A stretch of 64,000 nt of DNA, from NCBI GenBank assembly GCA_964247055.1, contig OZ176050.1:372001-436000 (forward strand). Reading direction: 5' to 3'. The notes beneath the pieces were generated by a model. That model did no database searches and had not been told where the DNA came from. It saw only the letters and a program-made list of their open reading frames with translations. The stretch comes from Paragordius varius. Lineage: Eukaryota > Nematomorpha. This document shows, one piece after another, positions 1 to 9,845 of this stretch; position 1 is the stretch's first letter; every line of letters starts with the position of its first letter. The position numbers were made by a program, and so were the translations under genes.

Positions 1-378
1 TTTTATGAATTTTTTAAATATTTAAAAAATTTATTTTATACGATTTTAAAAATAAAAATGGCTACCTAAAATCCAAATTTGATCAGGTGATGTCACCATA
101 ATTTTTTTTGGGCAGCCCTATGGTAGTTCCATCATCACCCCAAATATTTTCGAGATCGGAGTATAAATGTAATTTTTATGAATTTTTTAAATATTTAAAA
201 GATTTATTTTATACGATTTTAAAAATAAAAATGGCTACCTAAAATCCAAATTTGATCAGGTGATGTCACCATAATTTTTTTTGGGTAGCCCTATGGTAGT
301 TCCATCATCACCCCAAATATTTTCGAGATCGGAGAATAAATGTAATTTTTATGAATTTTTTAAATATTTAAAAAATTT

Positions 379-424
379 ATTTTATACGATTTTAAAAATA
401 AATTTGATCAGGTGATGTCACCAT
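379..424 (+). repeat. Short monomer with 21-bp deletion (first of four)
   Basis: Between the AAAAATA and TTTGATC landmarks 21 bases containing ATGGCTACC and AAAATCC are missing, leaving AAAAATAAATTTGATC. The flanks share AAA, so the deletion joins at a 3-base microhomology. The same junction occurs near 400, 1417, 3470 and 5350 and nowhere else that I saw, so one deletion event was spread by duplication. The first three also share TTTTTTTGGGGCAGCC just downstream; the fourth has the normal T-run before GGGCAGCC. Spacings are about 1,016, 2,054 and 1,880 bp, that is 6, 12 and 11 monomers. The deletion removes the left arm of the outer inverted repeat. Confidence 0.85.
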
Positions 425-1030
425 AATTTTTTTGGGGCAGCCCTATGGTAGTTCCATCATCACCCCAAATATTTTCGAGATCGGAGTATAAATGTAATTT
501 TTATGAATTTTTTAAATATTTAAAAAATTTATTTTATACGATTTTAAAAATAAAAATGGCTACCTAAAATCCAAATTTGATCAGGTGATGTCATCATAAT
601 TTTTTTGGGTAGCCCTATGGTAGTTCCATCATCACCCCGAATACTTTGGGGATCGGACTATAAATGTAATTTTTTTGAATTTTTTAAATATTTAAAAAAT
701 TTATTTTATACGATTTTAAAAATAAAAATGGCTACCTAAAATCCAAATTTGATCAGGTGATGTCGCCATAATTTTTTTTGCGTAGCCCTATGGTAGTTCC
801 ATCATCACCCTAAATATTTTGGGGATCGGACTATAAATGTAATTTTTATGAAGTTTTTAAATATTTAAAAAATTTATTTTATACGATTTTAAAAATAAAA
901 ATGGCTACCTAAAATCCAAATTTGATCAGGTGATGTCACCATAATTTTTTTTGGGTAGCCCTATGGTAGTTCCATCATCACCCCAAATATTGTCGAGATC
1001 GGAGTATAAATGTAATTTTTTTGAATTTTT

Positions 1031-1150
1031 TAAATATTTAAAAATATTATTTTATACGATTTTAAAAATAAAAATGGCTACCTAAAATCCAAATTTGATC
1101 AGGTGATGTCGCCATAATTTTTTTTGGGTAGCCCTATAGTAGTTCCATCA
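1031..1150 (+). repeat. AAATATTATT cassette, first of nine copies, all left of 23 kb
   Basis: A two-monomer signature: a TTGTCGAG/TTTTTTGAA unit whose palindrome region reads TTTAAAAATATTATTTTATACG (a small indel relative to TTTAAAAAATTTATTT), followed by a unit with TCGCC and CTATAGTAG. It recurs near 1041, 2747, 4631, 7541, 9431, 19,601, 20,466, 21,671 and 22,711, always with the same partner unit. I saw none to the right of 22.8 kb. The indel damages the right arm of the 24-bp palindrome. It is a useful marker for tracing segment copies in the left third of the array. Confidence 0.8.
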
Positions 1151-1997
1151 TCACCCCAAATATTTTCGAGATCGGAGTATAAATGTAATTTTTATGAATT
1201 TTTTAAATATTTAAAAAATTTATTTTATACGATTTTAAAAATAAAAATGGCTACCTAAAATCCAAATTTGATCAGGTGATGTCGCCATAATTTTTTTTGG
1301 GTAGCCCTATGGTAGTTCCATCATCACCCCAAATATTTTCGAGATCGGAGTATAAATGTAATTTTTATGAATTTTTTAAATATTTAAAAAATTTATTTTA
1401 TACGATTTTAAAAATAAATTTGATCAGGTGATGTCACCATAATTTTTTTGGGGCAGCCCTATGGTAGTTCCATCATCACCCCAAATATTTTCGAGATCGG
1501 AGTATAAATGTAATTTTTATGAATTTTTTAAATATTTAAAAAATTTATTTTATACGATTTTAAAAATAAAAATGGCTACCTAAAATCCAAATTTGATCAG
1601 GTGATGTCACCATAATTTTTTTTGGGCAGCCCTATGGTAGTTCCATCATCACCCCAAATATTTTCGAGATCGGAGTATAAATGTAATTTTTTTGAATTTT
1701 TTAAATATTTAAAAAATTTATTTTATACGATTTTAAAAATAAAAATGGCTACCTAAAATCCAAATTTGATCAGGTGATGTCGCCATAATTTTTTTTGGGT
1801 AGCCCTATGGTAGTTCCATCATCACCCCAAATATTTTCGAGATCGGAGTATAAATGTAATTTTTTTGAATTTTTTAAATATTTAAAAAATTTATTTTATA
1901 CGATTTTAAAAATAAAAATGGCTACCTAAAATCCAAATTTAATGAGGTGATGTCGTCATAATTTTTTTTGGGTAGCCCTATGGTAGTTCCATCATCA

Positions 1998-2014
1998 CCC
2001 CAAATATTTTGGGG
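1998..2014. repeat. Subfamily-specific hairpin CCCCAAA-TAT-TTTGGGG
   Basis: Monomers of the TTTTGGGG class carry a 7-bp inverted repeat with a 3-base loop at phase 144-160; this is an early intact example. In the TTTTCGAG and TTGTCGAG classes the right arm is absent. The related CCCCAAATACTTTGGGG keeps the pairing and CCCCGAATACTTTGGGG has one G/T mismatch. The class is a minority left of 23 kb, becomes frequent from about 24 kb, and is the only class in the homogeneous run near 37-38 kb. It is almost always followed by GGACTATA rather than GGAGTATA until about 43 kb, where TTTTGGGGATCGGAGTATA recombinant types appear. Confidence 0.8.
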
Positions 2015-3250
2015 ATCGGACTATAAATGTAATTTTTATGAAGTTTTTAAATATTTAAAAAATTTATTTTATACGATTTTAAAAATAAAAATGGCTACCT
2101 AAAATCCAAATTTGATCAGGTGATGTCACCATAATTTTTTTTGGGTAGCCCTATGGTAGTTCCATCATCACCCCAAATATTTTCGAGATCGGAGTATAAA
2201 TGTAATTTTTATGAATTTTTTAAATATTTAAAAAATTTATATTATACGATTTTAAAAATAAAAATGGCTACCTAAAATCCAAATTTGATCAGGTGATGTC
2301 ACCATAATTTTTTTTGGGTAGCCCTATGGTAGTTCCATCATCACCCCAAATATTTTCGAGATCGGAGTATAAATGTAATTTTTATGAATTTTTTAAATAT
2401 TTAAAAAATTTATTTTATACGATTTTAAAAATAAAAATGGCTACCTAAAATCCAAATTTGATCAGGTGATGTCACCATAATTTTTTTTGGGCAGCCCTAT
2501 GGTAGTTCCATCATCACCCCAAATATTTTCGAGATCGGAGTATAAATGTAATTTTTATGAATTTTTTAAATATTTAAAAAATTTATTTTATACGATTTTA
2601 AAAATAAAAATGGCTACCTAAAATCCAAATTTGATCAGGTGATGTCACCATAATTTTTTTTGGGTAGCTCTATGGTAGTTCCATCATCACCATAAATATT
2701 GTCGAGATCGGAGTATAAATGTAATTTTTTTGAATTTTTTAAATATTTAAAAATATTATTTTATACGATTTTAAAAATAAAAATGGCTACCTAAAATCCA
2801 AATTTGATCAGGTGATGTCGCCATAATTTTTTTTGGGTAGCCCTATAGTAGTTCCATCATCACCCCAAATATTTTCGAGATCGGAGTATAAATGTAATTT
2901 TTATGAATTTTTTAAATATTTAAAAAATTTATTTTATACGATTTTAAAAATAAAAATGGCTACCTAAAATCCAAATTTGATCAGGTGATGTCACCATAAT
3001 TTTTTAAGGTAGCCCTATGGTAGTTCCATCATCACCCCAAATATTTTCGAGATCGGGGTATAAATGTAATTTTTATGAATTTTTTAAATATTTAAAAAAT
3101 TTATTTTATACGATTTTAAAAATAAAAATGGCTACCTAAAATCCAAATTTGATCAGGTGATGTCACCATAATTTTTTTTGGGTAGCCCTATGGTAGTTCC
3201 ATCATCACCCCAAATATTTTCGAGATCGGAGTATAAATGTAATTTTTATG

Positions 3251-3274
3251 AATTTTTTAAATATTTAAAAAATT
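3251..3274. repeat. 24-bp perfect AT palindrome, present in most monomers
   Basis: Phase 14-37 reads as two complementary 12-base arms, AATTTTTTAAAT followed directly by ATTTAAAAAATT, with no spacer. The first copy in the window is at 8-31. It sits in an A/T-only stretch with further A-tracts on its right (TTTTAAAAATAAAAA), which predicts intrinsic bending and easy strand opening. The arms are broken by one mismatch in the AAGTTTTT variant (for example 851, 2041, 10105) and in the TTTGAAAAATT variant (43,909, 48,744, 51,157, 59,270), and half of the palindrome is deleted in the short units at 59,930, 60,255, 62,470 and 62,800. Function is not known; dyads of this kind are common in centromeric satellites. 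Confidence 0.9.
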
Positions 3275-3302
3275 TATTTTATACGATTTTAAAAATAAAA
3301 AT

Positions 3303-3360
3303 GGCTACCTAAAATCCAAATTTGATCAGGTGATGTCACCATAATTTTTTTTGGGTAGCC
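3303..3360. repeat. Nested inverted repeats GGCTACC...GGTAGCC around GGTGA-TG-TCACC
   Basis: An outer 7-bp pair, GGCTACC (3303-3309) and GGTAGCC (3354-3360), encloses a 58-bp segment. Next to the arms, AAAA on the left faces the T-run on the right across one T-G mismatch, so the outer stem can extend. At the centre lies GGTGATGTCACC (3329-3340), a 5-bp inverted repeat with a 2-base loop. GGTGATG also pairs with CATCACC at phase 139-145. The central right arm is the most polymorphic G/C site of the family: TCACC keeps the dyad, TCGCC, TCACTAT, TCGTC, TCATTAT and TCATCAT each break it. The outer left arm is removed by the 21-bp deletion of the short monomers near 400, 1417, 3470 and 5350. The same structure recurs about 370 times; it may extrude as a hairpin, but that is inference. 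Confidence 0.85.
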
Positions 3361-5972
3361 CTATGGTAGTTCCATCATCACCCCAAATATTTTCGAGATC
3401 GGAGTATAAATGTAATTTTTATGAATTTTTTAAATATTTAAAAAATTTATTTTATACGATTTTAAAAATAAATTTGATCAGGTGATGTCACCATAATTTT
3501 TTTGGGGCAGCCCTATGGTAGTTCCATCATCACCCCAAATATTTTCGAGATCGGAGTATAAATGTAATTTTTATGAATTTTTTAAATATTTAAAAAATTT
3601 ATTTTATACGATTTTAAAAATAAAAATGGCTACCTAAAATCCAAATTTGATCAGGTGATGTCATCATAATTTTTTTGGGTAGCCCTATGGTAGTTCCATC
3701 ATCACCCCGAATACTTTGGGGATCGGACTATAAATGTAATTTTTTTGAATTTTTTAAATATTTAAAAAATTTATTTTATACGATTTTAAAAATAAAAATG
3801 GCTACCTAAAATCCAAATTTGATCAGGTGATGTCGCCATAATTTTTTTTGCGTAGCCCTATGGTAGTTCCATCATCACCCTAAATATTTTGGGGATCGGA
3901 CTATAAATGTAATTTTTATGAATTTTTTAAATATTTAAAAAATTTATTTTATACGATTTTAAAAATAAAAATGGCTACCTAAAATCCAAATTTGATCAGG
4001 TGATGTCACCATAATTTTTTTTGGGTAGCCCTATGGTAGTTCCATCATCACCCCAAATATTTTCGAGATCGGAATATAAATGTAATTTTTATGAATTTTT
4101 TAAATATTTAAAAAATTTATTTTATACGATTTTAAAAATAAAAATGGCTACCTAAAATCCAAATTTGATCAGGTGATGTCACCATAATTTTTTTTGGGTA
4201 GCCCTATGGTAGTTCCATCATCACCCCAAATATTTTCGAGATCGGAGTATAAATGTAATTTTTATGAATTTTTTAAATATTTAAAAGATTTATTTTATAC
4301 GATTTTAAAAATAAAAATGGCTACCTAAAATCCAAATTTGATCAGGTGATGTCACCATAATTTTTTTTGGGTAGCCCTATGGTAGTTCCATCATCACCCC
4401 AAATATTTTCGAGATCGGAGTATAAATGTAATTTTTATGAATTTTTTAAATATTTAAAAAATTTATTTTATACGATTTTAAAAATAAAAATGGCTACCTA
4501 AAATCCAAATTTGATCAGGTGATGTCACCATAATTTTTTTTGGGTAGCTCTATGGTAGTTCCATCATCACCATAAATATTGTCGAGATCGGAGTATAAAT
4601 GTAATTTTTTTGAATTTTTTAAATATTTAAAAATATTATTTTATACGATTTTAAAAATAAAAATGGCTACCTAAAATCCAAATTTGATCAGGTGATGTCG
4701 CCATAATTTTTTTTGGGTAGCCCTATAGTAGTTCCATCATCACCCCAAATATTTTCGAGATCGGAGTATAAATGTAATTTTTATGAATTTTTTAAATATT
4801 TAAAAAATTTATTTTATACGATTTTAAAAATAAAAATGGCTACCTAAAATCCAAATTTGATCAGGTGATGTCACCATAATTTTTTAAGGTAGCCCTATGG
4901 TAGTTCCATCATCACCCCAAATATTTTCGAGATCGGGGTATAAATGTAATTTTTATGAATTTTTTAAATATTTAAAAAATTTATTTTATACGATTTTAAA
5001 AATAAAAATGGCTACCTAAAATCCAAATTTGATCAGGTGATGTCACCATAATTTTTTTTGGGTAGCCCTATGGTAGTTCCATCATCACCCCAAATATTGT
5101 CGAGATCGGAGTATAAATGTAATTTTTTTGAATTTTTTAAATATTTAAAAAATTTATTTTATACGATTTTAAAAATAAAAATGGCTACCTAAAATCCAAA
5201 TTTGATCAGGTGATGTCACCATAATTTTTTTTGGGTAGCCCTATGGTAGTTCCATCATCACCCCAAATATTTTCGAGATCGGAGTATAAATGTAATTTTT
5301 ATGAATTTTTTAAATATTTAAAAAATTTATTTTATACGATTTTAAAAATAAATTTGATCAGGTGATGTCACCATAATTTTTTTTGGGCAGCCCTATGGTA
5401 GTTCCATCATCACCCCAAATATTTTCGAGATCGGAGTATAAATGTAATTTTTATGAATTTTTTAAATATTTAAAAAATTTATTTTATACGATTTTAAAAA
5501 TAAAAATGGCTACCTAAAATCCAAATTTGATCAGGTGATGTCACCATAATTTTTTTTGGGTAGCCCTATGGTAGTTCCATCATCACCCCAAATATTGTCG
5601 AGATCGGAGTATAAATGTAATTTTTTTGAATTTTTTAAATATTTAAAAAATTTATTTTATACGATTTTAAAAATAAAAATGGCTACCTAAAATCCAAATT
5701 TGATCAGGTGATGTCGCCATAATTTTTTTTGGGTAGCCCTATGGGAGTTCCATCATCACCCCAAATATTTTCGAGATCGGAGTATAAATGTAATTTTTAT
5801 GAATTTTTTAAATATTTAAAAAATTTATTTTATACGATTTTAAAAATAAAAATGGCTACCTAAAATCCAAATTTGATCAGGTGATATCACCATAATTTTT
5901 TTTGGGTAGCCCTATGGTAGTTCCATCATCACCCCAAATATTTTCGAGATCGGAGTATAAATGTAATTTTTA

Positions 5973-8900
5973 TGAATTTTTTAAATATTTAAAAAATTTA
6001 TTTTATACGATTTTAAAAATAAAAATGGCTACCTAAAATCCAAATTTGATCAGGTGATGTCACCATAATTTTTTTTGGGTAGCCCTATGTTAGTTCCATC
6101 ATCACCCCAAATATTTTCGAGATCGGAGTATAAATGTAATTTTTATGAATTTTTTAAATATTTAAAAAATTTATTTTATACGATTTTATAAATAAAAATG
6201 GCTACCTAAAATCCAAATTTGATCAGGTGATGTCACCATAATTTTTTTTGGGTAGCCCTATGTTAGTTCCATCATCACCCCAAATATTTTCGAGATCGGA
6301 GTATAAATGTAATTTTTATGAATTTTTTAAATATTTAAAAAATTTATTTTATACGATTTTAAAAATAAAAATGGCTACCTAAAATCCAAATTTGATCAGG
6401 TGATGTCACTATAATTTTTTTGGGTAGCCCTATGGTAGTTCCATCATCACCCCAAATATTTTGGGGATCGGACTATAAATGTAATTTTTATGAATTTTTT
6501 AAATATTTAAAAAATTTATTTTATACGATTTTAAAAAATGGCTACCTAAAATCCAAATTTGATCAGGTGATGTCACCATAATTTTTTTTGGGTAGCCCTA
6601 TGGTAGTTCCATCATCACCCCAAATATTTTCGAGATCAGAGTATAAATGTAATTTTTATGAATTTTTTAAATATTTAAAAAATTTATTTTATACGATTTT
6701 AAAAATAAAAATGGCTACCTAAAATCCAAATTTGATCAGGTGATGTCACTATAATTTTTTTGGGTAGCCCTATGGTAGTTCCATCATCACCCCAAATATT
6801 TTCGAGATCGGAGTATAAATGTAATTTTTATGAATTTTTTAAATATTTAAAAAATTTATTTTATACGATTTTAAAAATAAAAATGGCTACCTAAAATCCA
6901 AATTTGATCAGGTGATGTCACCATAATTTTTTTTGGGTAGCCCTATGGTAGTTCCATCATCACCCCAAATATTTTCGAGATCGGAGTATAAATGTATTTT
7001 TTATGAATTTTTTAAATATTTAAAAAATTTATTTTATACGATTTTAAAAATAAAAATGGCTACCTAAAATCCAAATTTGATCAGGTGATGTCGCCATAAT
7101 TTTTTTTGGGTAGCCCTATGGTAGTTCCATCATCACCCCAAATATTTTCGAGATCGGAGTATTGTAATTTTTATGAATTTTTTAAATATTTAAAAAATTT
7201 ATTTTATACGATTTTAAAAATAAAAATGGCTACCTAAAATCCAAATTTGATCAGGTGATGTCACCATAATTTTTTTGGGTAGCCCTATGGTAGTTCCATC
7301 ATCACCCCGAATATTTTGGGGATCGGACTATAAATGTAATTTTTATGAAGTTTTTAAATATTTAAAAAATTTATTTTATACGATTTTAAAAATAAAAATG
7401 GCTACCTAAAATCCAAATTTGATCAGGTGATGTCACCATAATTTTTTTTGGGTAGCCCTATGGTAGTTCCATCATCACCCCAAATATTGTCGAGATCGGA
7501 GTATAAATGTAATTTTTTTGAATTTTTTAAATATTTAAAAATATTATTTTATACGATTTTAAAAATAAAAATGGCTACCTAAAATCCAAATTTGATCAGG
7601 TGATGTCGCCATAATTTTTTTTGGGTAGCCCTATAGTAGTTCCATCATCACCCCAAATATTTTCGAGATCGGAGTATAAATGTAATTTTTATGAATTTTT
7701 TAAATATTTAAAAAATTTATTTTATACGATTTTAAAAATAAAAATGGCTACCTAAAATCCAAATTTGATCAGGTGATGTCACCATAATTTTTTTTGGGCA
7801 GCCCTATGGTAGTTCCATCATCACCCCAAATATTTTCGAGATCGGAGTATAAATGTAATTTTTTTGAATTTTTTAAATATTTAAAAAATTTATTTTATAC
7901 GATTTTAAAAATAAAAATGGCTACCTAAAATCCAAATTTGATCAGGTGATGTCACCATAATTTTTTTTGGGTAGCCCTATGTTAGTTCCATCATCACCCC
8001 AAATATTTTCGAGATCGGAGTATAAATGTAATTTTTATGAATTTTTTAAATATTTAAAAAATTTATTTTATACGATTTTATAAATAAAAATGGCTACCTA
8101 AAATCCAAATTTGATCAGGTGATGTCACCATAATTTTTTTTGGGTAGCCCTATGTTGGTTCCATCATCACCCCAAATATTTTCGAGATCGGAGTATAAAT
8201 GTAATTTTTATGAATTTTTTAAATATTTAAAAAATTTATTTTATACGATTTTAAAAATAAAAATGGCTACCTAAAATCCAAATTTGATCAGGTGATGTCA
8301 CTATAATTTTTTTGGGTAGCCCTATGGTAGTTCCATCATCACCCCAAATATTTTGGGGATCGGACTATAAATGTAATTTTTATGAATTTTTTAAATATTT
8401 AAAAAATTTATTTTATACGATTTTAAAAAATGGCTACCTAAAATCCAAATTTGATCAGGTGATGTCACCATAATTTTTTTTGGGTAGCCCTATGGTAGTT
8501 CCATCATCACCCCAAATATTTTCGAGATCAGAGTATAAATGTAATTTTTATGAATTTTTTAAATATTTAAAAAATTTATTTTATACGATTTTAAAAATAA
8601 AAATGGCTACCTAAAATCCAAATTTGATCAGGTGATGTCACTATAATTTTTTTGGGTAGCCCTATGGTAGTTCCATCATCACCCCAAATATTTTCGAGAT
8701 CGGAGTATAAATGTAATTTTTATGAATTTTTTAAATATTTAAAAAATTTATTTTATACGATTTTAAAAATAAAAATGGCTACCTAAAATCCAAATTTGAT
8801 CAGGTGATGTCACCATAATTTTTTTTGGGTAGCCCTATGGTAGTTCCATCATCACCCCAAATATTTTCGAGATCGGAGTATAAATGTATTTTTTATGAAT

Positions 8901-9844
8901 TTTTTAAATATTTAAAAAATTTATTTTATACGATTTTAAAAATAAAAATGGCTACCTAAAATCCAAATTTGATCAGGTGATGTCGCCATAATTTTTTTTG
9001 GGTAGCCCTATGGTAGTTCCATCATCACCCCAAATATTTTCGAGATCGGAGTATTGTAATTTTTATGAATTTTTTAAATATTTAAAAAATTTATTTTATA
9101 CGATTTTAAAAATAAAAATGGCTACCTAAAATCCAAATTTGATCAGGTGATGTCACCATAATTTTTTTGGGTAGCCCTATGGTAGTTCCATCATCACCCC
9201 GAATATTTTGGGGATCGGACTATAAATGTAATTTTTATGAAGTTTTTAAATATTTAAAAAATTTATTTTATACGATTTTAAAAATAAAAATGGCTACCTA
9301 AAATCCAAATTTGATCAGGTGATGTCACCATAATTTTTTTTGGGTAGCCCTATGGTAGTTCCATCATCACCCCAAATATTGTCGAGATCGGAGTATAAAT
9401 GTAATTTTTTTGAATTTTTTAAATATTTAAAAATATTATTTTATACGATTTTAAAAATAAAAATGGCTACCTAAATCCAAATTTGATCAGGTGATGTCGC
9501 CATAATTTTTTTTGGGTAGCCCTATAGTAGTTCCATCATCACCCCAAATATTTTCGAGATCGGAGTATAAATGTAATTTTTATGAATTTTTTAAATATTT
9601 AAAAAATTTATTTTATACGATTTTAAAAATAAAAATGGCTACCTAAAATCCAAATTTGATCAGGTGATGTCACCATAATTTTTTTTGGGCAGCCCTATGG
9701 TAGTTCCATCATCACCCCAAATATTTTCGAGATCGGAGTATAAATGTAATTTTTTTGAATTTTTTAAATATTTAAAAAATTTATTTTATACGATTTTAAA
9801 AATAAAAATGGCTACCTAAAATCCAAATTTGATCAGGTGATGTC
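5973..9844 (+). repeat. 11-monomer tandem duplication, unit 1,892 bp (two copies)
   Basis: The tract 5973-7953 recurs at 7865-9844, so two copies of an 11-monomer unit lie head to tail. Shared private variants in order: CTATGTTAGTT, CGATTTTATAAAT (6181 and 8073), TTTTAAAAAATGG lacking ATAAAA-type bases (6531 and 8423), CGAGATCAGAG (6631 and 8523), TGTATTTTTTATG, GAGTATTGTAAT with a 3-bp loss (7158 and 9050), CCCCGAATATTTTGGGG with AAGTTTTT, the AAATATTATT cassette and GGGCAGCC. Differences are single changes such as TTGGTTCC (8156) and one lost A near 9475, which changes the spacing to 1,891. It ends at TGTCGCC versus TGTCACC (9845/7954). Few private differences imply a recent exchange. Confidence 0.88.
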
Positions 9845-9845
9845 G

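Larger units (their letters stand above)
3238..3410 (+). repeat. Reference monomer (consensus-like 173-bp unit)
   Basis: This unit matches the consensus at every position I compared and is used here to number the monomer (phase 1 = the T of TGTAAT after GAGTATAAA). Landmarks in order: TGTAATTTTTATG (phase 1-13), a 24-bp AT palindrome (14-37), TATACGATTTT (43-53), ATGGCTACC (64-72), TTTGATCAGG (84-93), GGTGATGTCACC (92-103), an eight-T run (phase about 108-115) followed by GGGTAGCCC (116-124), ATGGTAGTTCCAT (126-138), CATCATCACCCC (136-147), TTTTCGAGATCGGAG (153-167) and TATAAA (168-173). It has two GATC sites (phase 87 and 160), so Sau3AI/MboI should cut it into about 73 and 100 bp. Length is close to one nucleosome repeat. 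Most units differ from it at one to eight positions, mainly in T-run length (7 or 8) and at the linked subfamily sites. Confidence 0.93.
336..3922 (+). repeat. Higher-order duplication, spacing 3,070 bp (3-monomer tract)
   Basis: A 517-bp tract at 336-852 recurs at 3406-3922 with the same private features in order: the 21-bp-deleted monomer (401 and 3471), TTTTTTTGGGGCAGCC, the rare TCATCATAAT (591 and 3661), CCCCGAATACTTTGGGG, and TTTGCGTAGCCC followed by CACCCTAAAT. The tract is bounded on the left by GAGAATA versus GAGTATA (335/3405) and on the right by AAGTTT versus AATTTT (853/3923). The 3,070-bp spacing corresponds to about 18 monomers. The intervening units do not all match, so this is a remnant of an older, larger repeat overwritten by later exchanges. 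Confidence 0.8.
2493..5098 (+). repeat. 11-monomer higher-order repeat, spacing 1,880 bp
   Basis: The tract 2493-3218 recurs at 4373-5098 (726 bp). Shared private variants are GGGTAGCTCTATGG (2661 and 4541), CACCATAAATATTGTCGAG (2689 and 4569), the AAATATTATT indel unit (2751 and 4631), CTATAGTAG, TTTTTTAAGGTAGCC (3001 and 4881) and GATCGGGGTATA (3051 and 4931). It ends on the left at GGGCAGCC versus GGGTAGCC (2492/4372) and on the right at TATTTTCG versus TATTGTCG (3219/5099). The spacing is 11 x 173 less 23 bp, most of which is the 21-bp-deleted unit lying between the two copies. Confidence 0.87.

Noticed and set aside
3391-3405. CENP-B box in TTCGAGATCGGAG or its TTCGAGATCGGGG variant
   Set aside because: The required A after TTCGNNNN is a C here and the CGGG core is out of register; the reverse strand does not fit either.
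3403-3410. TATA box promoter at GAGTATAAATG in every unit
   Set aside because: TATAAA-like strings are expected in 74% A+T DNA; there is no gene, no initiator context and no conserved spacing to a transcript. Low-level satellite transcription cannot be judged from sequence.
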